This document shows positions 16,102 to 23,563 of a stretch of 33,634 nt of DNA, piece after piece; positions within the stretch are counted from its first letter, which is position 1, and each line of letters opens with the position of its first letter. Position numbers and translations under genes: made by a program. Source of the DNA: Pseudomonadota bacterium (GTDB lineage Bacteria; Pseudomonadota; Alphaproteobacteria; Rhizobiales; Rhizobiaceae). The DNA is taken from NCBI GenBank assembly GCA_023399465.1, contig JAEWPB010000179.1, positions 1 to 33,634 on the forward strand, in the 5' to 3' direction. The notes under the pieces are model-generated. The model saw only the letters and a list, made by a program, of their open reading frames with translations. It searched no databases and had not been told where the DNA came from.

Positions 16102-16869
16102 TCAACCCTGATATTCGGTCATCTGCGGCGCAGCACGGGCGCGTCTCTTGAGCCACAGCACGCCGAGAAGATCGCTGATCCCGACCAGGGCGCGACCGAG
16201 ATTGTCGTATTTCGATGCGCCGTGGCGACGCGGGCGATGGGAGACGGGAACATGGACGAGCCGCACCCTCTCGCGCATCATCAGGGCCGGCAGGAACCGA
16301 TGCATGTGATCGAAGTAGGGGAGGCTGAGATAGTCCTGCCGCCGGAACAGTTTCAGGGCGCAGCCGGTATCCCGGGTATTGTCCTGCAGAAGGGCGGAGC
16401 GCAGGCCGTTGGCGAGGCGGGATGCGAGCCGGCGCGCAAGCGCGTCCTCGCGGGTCTTCCGTTCCCCGGCGACCATGACATTTGCCGCGGTTTCCCTGTG
16501 TTCCTTGTAAACCCTGTAAAGCAACGCAATATCGGCGGGGTCGTTCTGGCCGTCGCCGTCGAGCGTCACGATAAGTTCGTGCCGGGCGGCCCTGATGCCG
16601 GTCCACAGCGCCGCGGATTGCCCGCTGCGGCGGTCGTGGCGGAGAATGCGAAGACAGGGATAGCGCTCGCGCATCGATCGCAACACATCGAACGTCCCGT
16701 CGCTGCTGCCGTCATCAACGTAGATGATCTCGGCGATCGGGACCGGGACTGCGGTGATTTCCTGGAGGAGGCTCTCGATGTTGCCTTCCTCGTTGAGCAC
16801 TGGAACTACGACGGATATCAAGGCTCCCCCTGTACTTATATCCCTGGCCGCAATTTCTGGTATCGACAA
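16102..16869 (-). CDS. Family 2 glycosyltransferase, polyprenol-phosphate sugar synthase type (DPM1/ArnC-like)
   Basis: A 255-residue GT-A enzyme. The nucleotide-binding VVPVLNEEGNI, acidic VDDGSSDGT and metal-site DGDGQNDP motifs are all intact, followed by DTGCALKLFRRQ and HRPRRHGASKY, typical of dolichol/undecaprenyl-phosphate glycosyltransferases. One weak hydrophobic stretch near the C-terminus (VGISDLLGVLWL) could touch the membrane. The enzyme should charge a polyprenyl phosphate with a sugar from a nucleotide donor for use by the downstream GT83 enzyme. The start is doubtful: the frame begins at TTG 16869 with a weak binding site, and another TTG at 16821, just before ISVVV, follows AGGGGGAG at very short spacing. 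It is the first gene of the operon. Confidence 0.88.
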   Translation of the reverse strand: MSIPEIAARDISTGGALISVVVPVLNEEGNIESLLQEITAVPVPIAEIIYVDDGSSDGTFDVLRSMRERYPCLRILRHDRRSGQSAALWTGIRAARHELIVTLDGDGQNDPADIALLYRVYKEHRETAANVMVAGERKTREDALARRLASRLANGLRSALLQDNTRDTGCALKLFRRQDYLSLPYFDHMHRFLPALMMRERVRLVHVPVSHRPRRHGASKYDNLGRALVGISDLLGVLWLKRRARAAPQMTEYQG

Positions 16870-17201
16870 TGCCTGCGTGAATATACTTCGAGCATATATA
16901 ATTCGAATTCATAGGGAATATGAAGTTTTGCTCTTCAAGCGTTTTATTTGTTTGCTGGCATGTCTCGATCGCACGAGTAAATCATGACGATGCGGCTTTA
17001 TGCACCCGGTCTATAGACACGCGAACATTGCCGCCGGAGAAACGATAGCGCCCTCGCAGACGATCCGGCAAAGCTGGAGGGCTGATACACGAAGATGCCC
17101 GCGCCGTGTCAGGCGGCGGCCTGTTTTCCCCACTGCCTGAGTGCGCGGATACCGGCGCGTTCTATCGGAGCCACCGGCGGGCAGCGGCCCCCAGGCAGGG
17201 T
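16870..17201. other. Intergenic region upstream of the GT2 operon
   Basis: A 332-base gap between the 3' end of the sugar ABC operon and the GT2 gene. The right-hand two thirds are GC-rich with no convincing gene; an open frame at 17011-17295 runs into the ATPase coding region and looks spurious. 16880-16960 is strikingly AT-rich (TATATAATTCGAATTCAT and nearby) and probably holds the minus-strand promoter of the GT2 operon, but no exact -35/-10 pair is claimed. No U-tailed terminator was found after the ATPase gene. Confidence 0.5.
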
Positions 17202-18293
17202 TCAATTGCCTGAGAGCAAGGAACGACCGCTTTGCGGATCGAAGAGGTGCATGCTTTCTTCCTCGAATGCAACCACGCAATCCGACCCTTCGCAAAGCGG
17301 CGTACGCAGCGGCAGGCAGGCGGTGATCTTCTGCTCGCCGATCCGAGCGGTCGTCACCAGTTCCGGCCCGGTGAGTTCGACGACCTCGATCCGGGCGTTG
17401 AGTCGTGGACCGGCACTGTCGTTGCCGCCCGCAAGCCGCAGCGCTTCCGGACGGATGCCGATCTTGACCGGCTGGCCTTCCGGGACACGGCCCTGGAAGC
17501 GGGCGGGAAGAACGAGCAGGTCGTCGCTGCCGGTAATGCGCAGGCCTTCCGCCGTTGCCGTGGCGTCGAGAATGTTCATCGGCGGCGAGCCGACGAAGCC
17601 AGCGACATAGAGCGTGGCCGGACGGTCATAGATTTCCCCCGGCGTGCCCAGTTGCTCGATGCGGCCGTCGCGCATCACCGCGATGCGGGTGGCGAGCGTC
17701 ATCGCCTCGATCTGGTCGTGGGTGACATAGACGACCGTCGTCTTCAACATCTGGTGCAGGCGCTTCAGTTCGGTGCGCATTTCCATGCGCAGCTTGGCGT
17801 CGAGATTGGAGAGCGGCTCGTCGAACAGAAACACCTGCGGATTGCGCACGAGCGCGCGGCCGATCGCGACGCGCTGGCGCTGGCCGCCGGAAAGCTGGCT
17901 CGGCTTGCGGTCGAGCAGATTTTCGATCTGCAGCAGCCTTGCCACCTCGCGCACTGCCTTGTCGCGCTCGGCCGCCGGCACCTTGCGCATCTCCAGGCCG
18001 AAGCCGATGTTGCGGGCGACATTCATGTTCGGATAGAGCGCATAGGACTGGAACACCATGGCGATGTCCCGGTCCTTCGGATGCGCCTTGATGATCGAGC
18101 GCTCACCGATCAGCACGTCGCCGCCGGTCGGTTCTGCGAGGCCGGCAATGATGTTCAGCAGCGTGGACTTGCCGCAGCCGGATGATCCGAGCAGGACGAG
18201 AAATTCGCCGCTTTCGAGCGCGATATCGATCCCCTTCAGCGTTTCCACCTCGCCGTATCGCTTGTGGATGTTGTGGATCTCGAGTGCGCTCAT
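17202..18293 (-). CDS. Sugar ABC transporter ATP-binding protein (UgpC/MalK type)
   Basis: A 363-residue ATPase of the CUT1 family. Walker A GSSGCGKST lies at residues 36-44, the Q-loop in VFQSYALYP, the ABC signature LSGGQ at 134-138, Walker B FLFDEP at 155-160 and the H-loop in VYVTHDQ. A TOBE/MalK-like regulatory domain follows from about residue 235 (GSPPMNIL, IGIRPEAL, LTGPELV). It powers import through the two permeases of the same operon. The ATG at 18293 overlaps the kinase stop as ATGA with AGGAGA upstream, so it is the last, coupled gene of the operon. Confidence 0.95.
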   Translation of the reverse strand: MSALEIHNIHKRYGEVETLKGIDIALESGEFLVLLGSSGCGKSTLLNIIAGLAEPTGGDVLIGERSIIKAHPKDRDIAMVFQSYALYPNMNVARNIGFGLEMRKVPAAERDKAVREVARLLQIENLLDRKPSQLSGGQRQRVAIGRALVRNPQVFLFDEPLSNLDAKLRMEMRTELKRLHQMLKTTVVYVTHDQIEAMTLATRIAVMRDGRIEQLGTPGEIYDRPATLYVAGFVGSPPMNILDATATAEGLRITGSDDLLVLPARFQGRVPEGQPVKIGIRPEALRLAGGNDSAGPRLNARIEVVELTGPELVTTARIGEQKITACLPLRTPLCEGSDCVVAFEEESMHLFDPQSGRSLLSGN

Positions 18294-19225
18294 TTCGTAG
18301 TCTCCTGGAGGAAGGCCGATAGCGGCCTGCCATAGCTGCGCGGCAAGGTGGAAATCGCCTCCGAGGCGACGGCGACGCCGGTCTTGAGGCTGGCGTCGAG
18401 CGGCATTCCGGCGGCAAGGGCGGCAACGAACGCGGCATTGAAGACATCGCCGGCACCGATGGTGTCGACGACCTTCACGACCGGAGCCGGGCAAGAAAAC
18501 ACCCGGCCGTCGGCATCGATGGCGAGCGCCCCTTCAGGGCCGCGCTTGACCACGACAATGGCGTCGGCGGGCATATGAGCCCTGAGCGCCCGGGCCGCAT
18601 CCGCAGGATCCTCGAGCCCGGTCAAGGTCGTCGTCTCGACCTCGTTGAACAAGGCGAGCCGGCAGCGTTTCAGCCAGCGGATCGTCGCCTGCTTGTTGTC
18701 CTCCGTCCAACCGTCCATCGGCCAGCCGGTATCGAGGGCAACGGCGATATCGTGCGCGTCCGCCCAGTCGAACAGCCCGTCATAGTCGCGGGCGAGCGCA
18801 TCGGTCAGAAAGGAGCCGGAAAGCAGGGCGTAGCCATCGCGCAGAGCCTCTCCGTCCAGCATGTGCAGGACTTCCGCGAGTGCGAACAACGGCAGATGGC
18901 CGCGGGTCGTGAAGAATGTGCGCTCGCCGTCCGGATGGGTGATGCCGACCGACAGCGTCGTGCCGACGGGTTCGACCGGCCAGGCCGCCGCCTTGTCGCC
19001 GAAGGCTTCCTTCAGCCAGGTCCCGAACTGGTCGTTGCCGACATTGGCGGCAACGACATAATCGACGCCGAGCGAGTTCCAGGCGAGCGCATTGTTGCCG
19101 GCACAACCGCCGACGCGCAGTTCGTCATGGTCGACGAGGATCTCGGTGCCGGCCTTCGGCCACGGCGCTGCGGGCCCGAGGATAAGGTCGACATTGACAT
19201 TGCCGATGGCAACAAGCGGACGCAT
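18290..19225 (-). CDS. PfkB-family carbohydrate kinase
   Basis: A 311-residue ribokinase-like sugar kinase. The N-terminus RPLVAIGNVNVDLILGP, the substrate-side GGCAGNNALAWNSLG and the C-terminal catalytic anion hole VDTIGAGDVFNAAF with its GAGD base are intact. It should phosphorylate the imported compound in the cytoplasm, feeding the SIS protein encoded just before it. The start is either ATG 19225 or GTG 19234; the GTG overlaps the SIS stop (GTGA), while a GGAGCGA element stands between ideal distances for both. The end overlaps the ATPase start by four bases. The substrate is unknown; FrlD-type (fructosamine) or ribokinase-type substrates are possible. Confidence 0.9.
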   Translation of the reverse strand: MRPLVAIGNVNVDLILGPAAPWPKAGTEILVDHDELRVGGCAGNNALAWNSLGVDYVVAANVGNDQFGTWLKEAFGDKAAAWPVEPVGTTLSVGITHPDGERTFFTTRGHLPLFALAEVLHMLDGEALRDGYALLSGSFLTDALARDYDGLFDWADAHDIAVALDTGWPMDGWTEDNKQATIRWLKRCRLALFNEVETTTLTGLEDPADAARALRAHMPADAIVVVKRGPEGALAIDADGRVFSCPAPVVKVVDTIGAGDVFNAAFVAALAAGMPLDASLKTGVAVASEAISTLPRSYGRPLSAFLQETTK

Positions 19226-19230
19226 GGCGG

Positions 19231-20244
19231 TCACTCGCTCCGGGTGATCTTGGTCGACCGCACCGGCGTCCCGGCATCGGCAACGCGGGTCGCGGCGAAT
19301 GCGATCATGAAGGCCTGGGCCACCGGCAGCATCGCGAAAATTGCGGCAAGGCCGGAGGCGGGCTTGAAGGCAATGGTGCTGACGCCGGCAACGGGAGCCT
19401 CGCCCGAGGCGTCGAAGAGGACAACGGGCGATCCGGCCGCGGCAGCGGAAACGGCCATGGCCGTCACCAGCGGTGCGGTGGCATCGGCGGCGCGGAACAG
19501 CACGACGCCCACTTTCGGGCCCAGCATTTCCATCGGTCCATGGCGCAATTGCCCGCCTTCCAGCGAGAAGCAGGGAAGACGCGACAGTTCGGTCAGTCCG
19601 AGCGCCAGCGCTTCGGCAAGCCCCTGCAGCCGGCGGCCCGAAGTAACCACTGCATGCACGCCGTCGACCGCAGAAAGCGCATCTTCGAGCGACGGTGCTT
19701 CCGGGGCCTTCAGGGCAGCGAGTGCCGCGGCCGGGTCAACTTCAAGAGCGGCGAGGATCGCCAGATGCAGGGCGAAGGTGATGGTCAGGCTGCGGGTGGC
19801 GGCAAACGCCTGCTCGGTACCACCGGTACCGACCAGAGATGGCGCGCTCTTCGCCAGGAAGGACGAACCCTCGAGCGTCAGGCCGAACGTGTCGGATGTG
19901 CCACCGTTGGTTTCGGCGAACCAGCGCAGGACCTCGGCGCTTTCACCCGATTGCGACGTGACGAGTACGGTCTTGCCGTTGAGCGGGAGCGGCGCCCCGA
20001 GCTGTTCGGAGAGCGGGATCGCGATCGTTTCGATGCCGAGCGCGCGGTAAAGCGGCTCGACGGCGCGGCCGACGGCATGCGATCCGCCCATGCCGAGCAG
20101 AAGCAGGCGGCCGGTGGCTCGCAGCGACGCGGCAATGCGCCTGGCGAGCTCGCCATTGCCCTCGAACGAGGCAATGGCGTCGGCATGCTGGCGGGCCATT
20201 TCGCGGTCGATGGCGATAAGCCCCGCGGGGTGTTCCCTGGTCAT
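19231..20244 (-). CDS. SIS-domain sugar-phosphate isomerase/deglycase (GlmS-isomerase/AgaS/FrlB-like)
   Basis: A 337-residue protein with two SIS domains and no glutaminase domain. Domain 1 shows GMGGSHAVGRAVEP and the phosphosugar-binding VTSQSGESAEVL; domain 2 has SGRRLQGLAEALALGLTEL and GGQLRHGPMEML, the RHGP motif shared by GlmS-type isomerases and related deaminases or deglycases. Its partner is the PfkB kinase directly downstream. A kinase plus SIS protein plus CUT1 transporter resembles fructosamine (frl-like) or amino-sugar catabolic systems; the exact reaction is not readable. The start may be ATG 20244 (GGG 6 bases before) or ATG 20250, which overlaps the permease stop as ATGA. Confidence 0.88.
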   Translation of the reverse strand: MTREHPAGLIAIDREMARQHADAIASFEGNGELARRIAASLRATGRLLLLGMGGSHAVGRAVEPLYRALGIETIAIPLSEQLGAPLPLNGKTVLVTSQSGESAEVLRWFAETNGGTSDTFGLTLEGSSFLAKSAPSLVGTGGTEQAFAATRSLTITFALHLAILAALEVDPAAALAALKAPEAPSLEDALSAVDGVHAVVTSGRRLQGLAEALALGLTELSRLPCFSLEGGQLRHGPMEMLGPKVGVVLFRAADATAPLVTAMAVSAAAAGSPVVLFDASGEAPVAGVSTIAFKPASGLAAIFAMLPVAQAFMIAFAATRVADAGTPVRSTKITRSE

Positions 20245-20246
20245 GA

Positions 20247-21092
20247 TCATCCCTTTACGCCGCCGCTGGTAAGTCCTGAGATCAGGGCTTTCTGCATGAC
20301 GAGACCGATCAGAACCGGGGGCAGGGCGGCAAGCACACCGGCAGTCGCGATCAGTCCGTAGTCGGAAACACGGCCGCCGGCGAGATCCGCTATGGCGACG
20401 GTGAGGGTTTTGGCGCGCAGATCGGACGTGAACAGCAGCGCGTAGAAGAATTCGTCCCAGGCCAGCAGGAAGGCGAAAAGCGCCGAGGTCGCCATCACGG
20501 GGGCCGCGAGCGGCAGGGTGATCAGCCGCAGGATCTGGTCGAGGCGCGCACCGTCGATCATGGCCGCGCTTTCGATTTCCTTCGGAATGGAATCGAAGCC
20601 GGATTTCAGCAGCCAGGTGGTGAACGGGGCGAGGATCGTCAGGTAGACGAGCGCCAGTCCGTAGACGGTGTTGAGCAGCCCGAAATAGGCCAGCGCCATG
20701 TAGAGCGGCACGGCAAGCGCTACCGGAGGCAACATGTAGGTGGCAATCACCGCATGGAGCGACCACGAAACCGAAGGCGTCCGCGAAACCGCCCAGGCCG
20801 ACGGTATGGCGATGGCAATGGCGGCAATCGTTGCCATGCTCGCGACCTTCAGGCTGTTGAACAGCGAGGCGACGAATGCAGCACCTGCAGTGTTGCCGAC
20901 CGTCGATAGCAGCGTGGCATAGCGGGAAAAATCGATTTCATCCGGCCACCAGTTGAGCGGCTTGGAGGAGAGGTCGGCAGCCGACGAAATGCTCATGACG
21001 AAGAGCCAGAGAAGCGGCGCGAGGATGACGGCAGCAAGCAGCAGCGCGGCAGCGTGGACAAAGACGGTAAAGAGCGGGCTTTGACGTTCCAT
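20247..21092 (-). CDS. Carbohydrate ABC transporter permease (MalG/UgpE type)
   Basis: A 281-residue inner-membrane protein with six predicted membrane segments, beginning AAALLLAAVILAPLLWLFV. The cytoplasmic EAA loop that docks the ATPase reads EIESAAMIDGARLDQILRLI and then LPLAAP, typical of CUT1 permease 2. The ATG at 21092 overlaps the TGA of the upstream permease by one base, with GGGGGC upstream. It pairs with the permease at 21092-21973 to form the channel. Confidence 0.94.
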   Translation of the reverse strand: MERQSPLFTVFVHAAALLLAAVILAPLLWLFVMSISSAADLSSKPLNWWPDEIDFSRYATLLSTVGNTAGAAFVASLFNSLKVASMATIAAIAIAIPSAWAVSRTPSVSWSLHAVIATYMLPPVALAVPLYMALAYFGLLNTVYGLALVYLTILAPFTTWLLKSGFDSIPKEIESAAMIDGARLDQILRLITLPLAAPVMATSALFAFLLAWDEFFYALLFTSDLRAKTLTVAIADLAGGRVSDYGLIATAGVLAALPPVLIGLVMQKALISGLTSGGVKG

Positions 21093-21973
21093 CAGCTTGC
21101 CCCCGAAGCTTTTCGCACCATCGCCGCGTAGACAACGGCAAGCACGGTCACGAGCAGCGTGACGATCAGGGCAAGGGAGGCGCCCGATCCGGCGCGCTGG
21201 AAGGAAAACGCCTCCTGGTAGACGAGGATCGACAGGGTGCGCGTGCTGTTGGCCGGTCCGCCGCGGGTCATCACCCAGATGATGTCGAAGACCTTGAAGG
21301 CCTCGATGGTACGCAGGACGAGCGCCACCAGAAGCGGACCGGCGAGATAGGGCATGATGACGTAGCGGAAGCGATTGAAGGGTCCTGCGCCATCGACAAG
21401 GGAAGCCGCGGTGATATCCCGGGGCACCGCCTGCAGCGCGGCAAGCGCAATCAGGGCGACGAGCGGAAAGTTCTTCCAGGTGTCGGCGACGATGAGGGCG
21501 GCAAGGGCCGAACCCGGCTCGCCCAGCCAGGACCGGTAGCTGTCGATCAGGCCGAACTGCATCAGCGCGGCATTCAGCGCGCCATACTCCGGATTGTAGA
21601 TCAGCCGCCAGAGCGTGGCGTTGACCACGGTCGGCAGTGCCCAGGGCAGGATCATCATCGCCCGAAGCACGGTGCGCCCGCGGAATTGCTGGTTGAGCAA
21701 CAGGGCGGCGAGGACGCCGATCACCATTTCGGCGGAAACCGAAATGACGGCGAACCATGTGGTGGTGAAGAGAGCGCGCTGGAAATTCGAGCTGCCGAGC
21801 AGCTTCGCATAATTGTCAAACCCGACGAATGTACCCTGCGTTCCCACGAGCTTGGCGTCGGTGAACGACAGCCTGACCGTATCGACGAGCGGCCAGCCGA
21901 TGACCGCGATCATGACGACGAGAAGCGGCAACATCAGCAGCCACGCGCGCGTTGTTATCCAGGTGCCGGACAT
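21092..21973 (-). CDS. Carbohydrate ABC transporter permease (MalF/UgpA type)
   Basis: A 293-residue inner-membrane protein with six membrane segments, the first being AWLLMLPLLVVMIAVIGWPL followed by VDTVRLSFTDAKL, the usual CUT1 permease 1 start. The EAA loop is DITAASLVDGAGPFNRFRYV followed by IMPYLAGP. It lies 124 bases after the binding-protein gene, a gap that carries two stable stem-loops (22043-22079), so its expression is probably lower than that of the binding protein. Confidence 0.94.
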   Translation of the reverse strand: MSGTWITTRAWLLMLPLLVVMIAVIGWPLVDTVRLSFTDAKLVGTQGTFVGFDNYAKLLGSSNFQRALFTTTWFAVISVSAEMVIGVLAALLLNQQFRGRTVLRAMMILPWALPTVVNATLWRLIYNPEYGALNAALMQFGLIDSYRSWLGEPGSALAALIVADTWKNFPLVALIALAALQAVPRDITAASLVDGAGPFNRFRYVIMPYLAGPLLVALVLRTIEAFKVFDIIWVMTRGGPANSTRTLSILVYQEAFSFQRAGSGASLALIVTLLVTVLAVVYAAMVRKASGAS

Positions 21974-22042
21974 GGGAGAGAAAACCTTCTTGGGCCTGCT
22001 TGAGGTGTAAAGCCGGCGCCATCATAAGCAATTGCCGGTGAG

Positions 22043-22079
22043 GTGCCTCCGGCACGTCCCGGGCGGCGAACCGCCCGGG
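22043..22079 (-). promoter_or_regulatory. Tandem stem-loops between binding-protein and permease genes
   Basis: Two perfect hairpins lie side by side: GTGCC-TCC-GGCAC (22043-22055) and a 9-bp stem CCCGGGCGG / CCGCCCGGG with a 4-base loop (22058-22079) that reads UUCG in the transcript. No U run follows on the minus strand. Such hairpins after a binding-protein gene commonly protect its mRNA 3' end and lower downstream expression, as in malE-malF; the effect here is inferred. Confidence 0.65.
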
Positions 22080-22097
22080 AGAGAGATGCCGTAGGGA

Positions 22098-23336
22098 TCA
22101 GAGGCCGCTGTTGTCGGCGGCGCTCTTCAGGGCGTCCTCCGGAGAGGCCTGATCGAGCAGCGCTTCCTGGATTGCCTGCTGCAGAGCAGTCGACAGTTCC
22201 TGGTACTTCGGGGTGGTCGGACGCGGATACATCGCGGCAAGGCCGAGCTTGGCAGCGCCGATCAGTTCTTCCTGGCCTGCAGTCACGGCCGGATCCTCAT
22301 AGGACGACGCCCAGATCGGCAGGCTGAGCTTCGCATACTCGTTCTGCGTCGGCTGCGAGGTCATGTGGACGATGTACTTCCAAGCCTCTTCGGGATGCTT
22401 GCTGGTCGAGGTAATGCCAAGGCCCATGGAGCCGTTGACCGCCGACACTTCGCTCTTGCCCGAAACGCCCGGAGCGGGAACGACGCCGACCTTGCCGGCA
22501 ACCTTGCTCTCTTTCGGATCGTTGGCCATGTTGTACATGTAGGTCCAGTTGAGGGCGAAAGCGGCTTCGCCGTTCTGGAAGACCTTGCGGACGTCCTCTT
22601 CGAGGAATTCCTTCGAGTTCGGGTTGGTCAGGCCCGACTTGTAGCTCGATACCATGTAGTTCAGCGCATCGAGGCCGCCACCGGAGGTAAACGCCGGCTT
22701 GCCGCCATCGAGGAACTTGCCGTCATAGGCGCTGACGAGGGTGGTGTAGTCGCAGATCGCGGCTTCGGCCTGCGCCCAGCTCCAGGCGATCGGGCTGGCA
22801 AGGAGGCCCTTGTCCTTGATGATCTTGGCCTGTTCGGCAAGTTCGTCCCAGGTCTTCGGCGGCGCGGTGATGCCGGCCTTTTCCAGGATGTCCTTGTTGT
22901 AGAACAGATACTTGGTATCGAGGATCCACGGCATGCCGTAGCGCTTGCCGTCATACTCGACAGTGGTCCAGGCGCCCGGCAGGACGCCGCTCTTCATCTC
23001 GTCGGTAATGCGATCGCTGACGTCGACGAGAACATTGTTGCTGGCGTATTCGGCCGGCCAGATCACGTCGAACAGCACGACGTCATAACCGCCGCCGGAG
23101 CCCTGGGCGAGAACGGTCTTGTCGTGCAGTCCCTCATAGGGAACGAATTCGAGATTGACCTTCACATCCGGGTTGGCCTTGGTGAAGGCTTCGGTCATGG
23201 CGCGGACATTGTCTTCGCTGTAGGCAGCCTGCGCCATGAACAGGGCGTTCAGCGTGGTTTCCGCATAGGCGTGGCTTGCGAAGGACGTTCCGAGCAGTGT
23301 GGCGCCGAGAAGCGCGGTGCGCATGGATTTCAGCAT
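22098..23336 (-). CDS. Sugar ABC transporter substrate-binding protein
   Basis: A 412-residue periplasmic protein of the family 1 extracellular solute-binding type. A Sec signal peptide is clear: MLKSMRTALLGATLLGTSF, with cleavage expected after SHAYA (about residue 25). The mature protein has the usual two-lobe motifs, including NPDVKVNLEFVPYEGL, KRYGMPWILDTKYLFYNKDIL, FQNGEAAFALNWTYMYNMA and VNGSMGLGITSTSKHPEEAWKYI. It is the first gene of the operon. ATG 23336 has GGAGGG immediately upstream; a start at 23432 would precede the signal peptide with unlikely sequence. The ligand is not evident. Confidence 0.95.
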   Translation of the reverse strand: MLKSMRTALLGATLLGTSFASHAYAETTLNALFMAQAAYSEDNVRAMTEAFTKANPDVKVNLEFVPYEGLHDKTVLAQGSGGGYDVVLFDVIWPAEYASNNVLVDVSDRITDEMKSGVLPGAWTTVEYDGKRYGMPWILDTKYLFYNKDILEKAGITAPPKTWDELAEQAKIIKDKGLLASPIAWSWAQAEAAICDYTTLVSAYDGKFLDGGKPAFTSGGGLDALNYMVSSYKSGLTNPNSKEFLEEDVRKVFQNGEAAFALNWTYMYNMANDPKESKVAGKVGVVPAPGVSGKSEVSAVNGSMGLGITSTSKHPEEAWKYIVHMTSQPTQNEYAKLSLPIWASSYEDPAVTAGQEELIGAAKLGLAAMYPRPTTPKYQELSTALQQAIQEALLDQASPEDALKSAADNSGL

Positions 23337-23500
23337 GTTTCCCTCCAGTAACTGACAGTTTCCGTTTGAAGGCGAGCCCGCAAGGGTCGCCGAATGCGAG
23401 AAGTCCGCCGGTGTCGCGGCGGCTGTCGACATATCAATCGGAGCGCAATCGGTCGGCGGCTGCCGCCGTTTTCGTTCCCCAAGGCTCTTCGGCCCTTTAT

Positions 23501-23521
23501 TAAGTCAATTGTCTTGACTTA
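23501..23521. promoter_or_regulatory. Palindromic operator TAAGTCAA-N5-TTGACTTA for the ROK regulator
   Basis: Two perfect 8-base arms, TAAGTCAA (23501-23508) and TTGACTTA (23514-23521), flank a 5-base spacer. The right arm contains TTGACT, a good -35 element for the ROK gene, with CTATAG 18 bases later (23538-23543); the left arm offers TTGACT on the minus strand facing the transporter operon. A protein bound here would cover both divergent promoters. Assignment to the ROK protein is by position. Confidence 0.65.
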
Positions 23522-23563
23522 TTTGTTGTTCAATATTCTATAGGTGTCAAGAGGAATTTCCGG

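Noticed and set aside
14339..16606. A single 755-residue glycosyltransferase fusion
   Set aside because: The first about 270 codons run antisense-like through the GT2 and LAB_N genes, which have their own intact frames. The real protein starts at 15784.
17011..17295. A 94-codon minus-strand gene between the GT2 and ATPase genes
   Set aside because: It overlaps the ATPase coding region, has an Arg-rich shadow composition and no good ribosome binding site.
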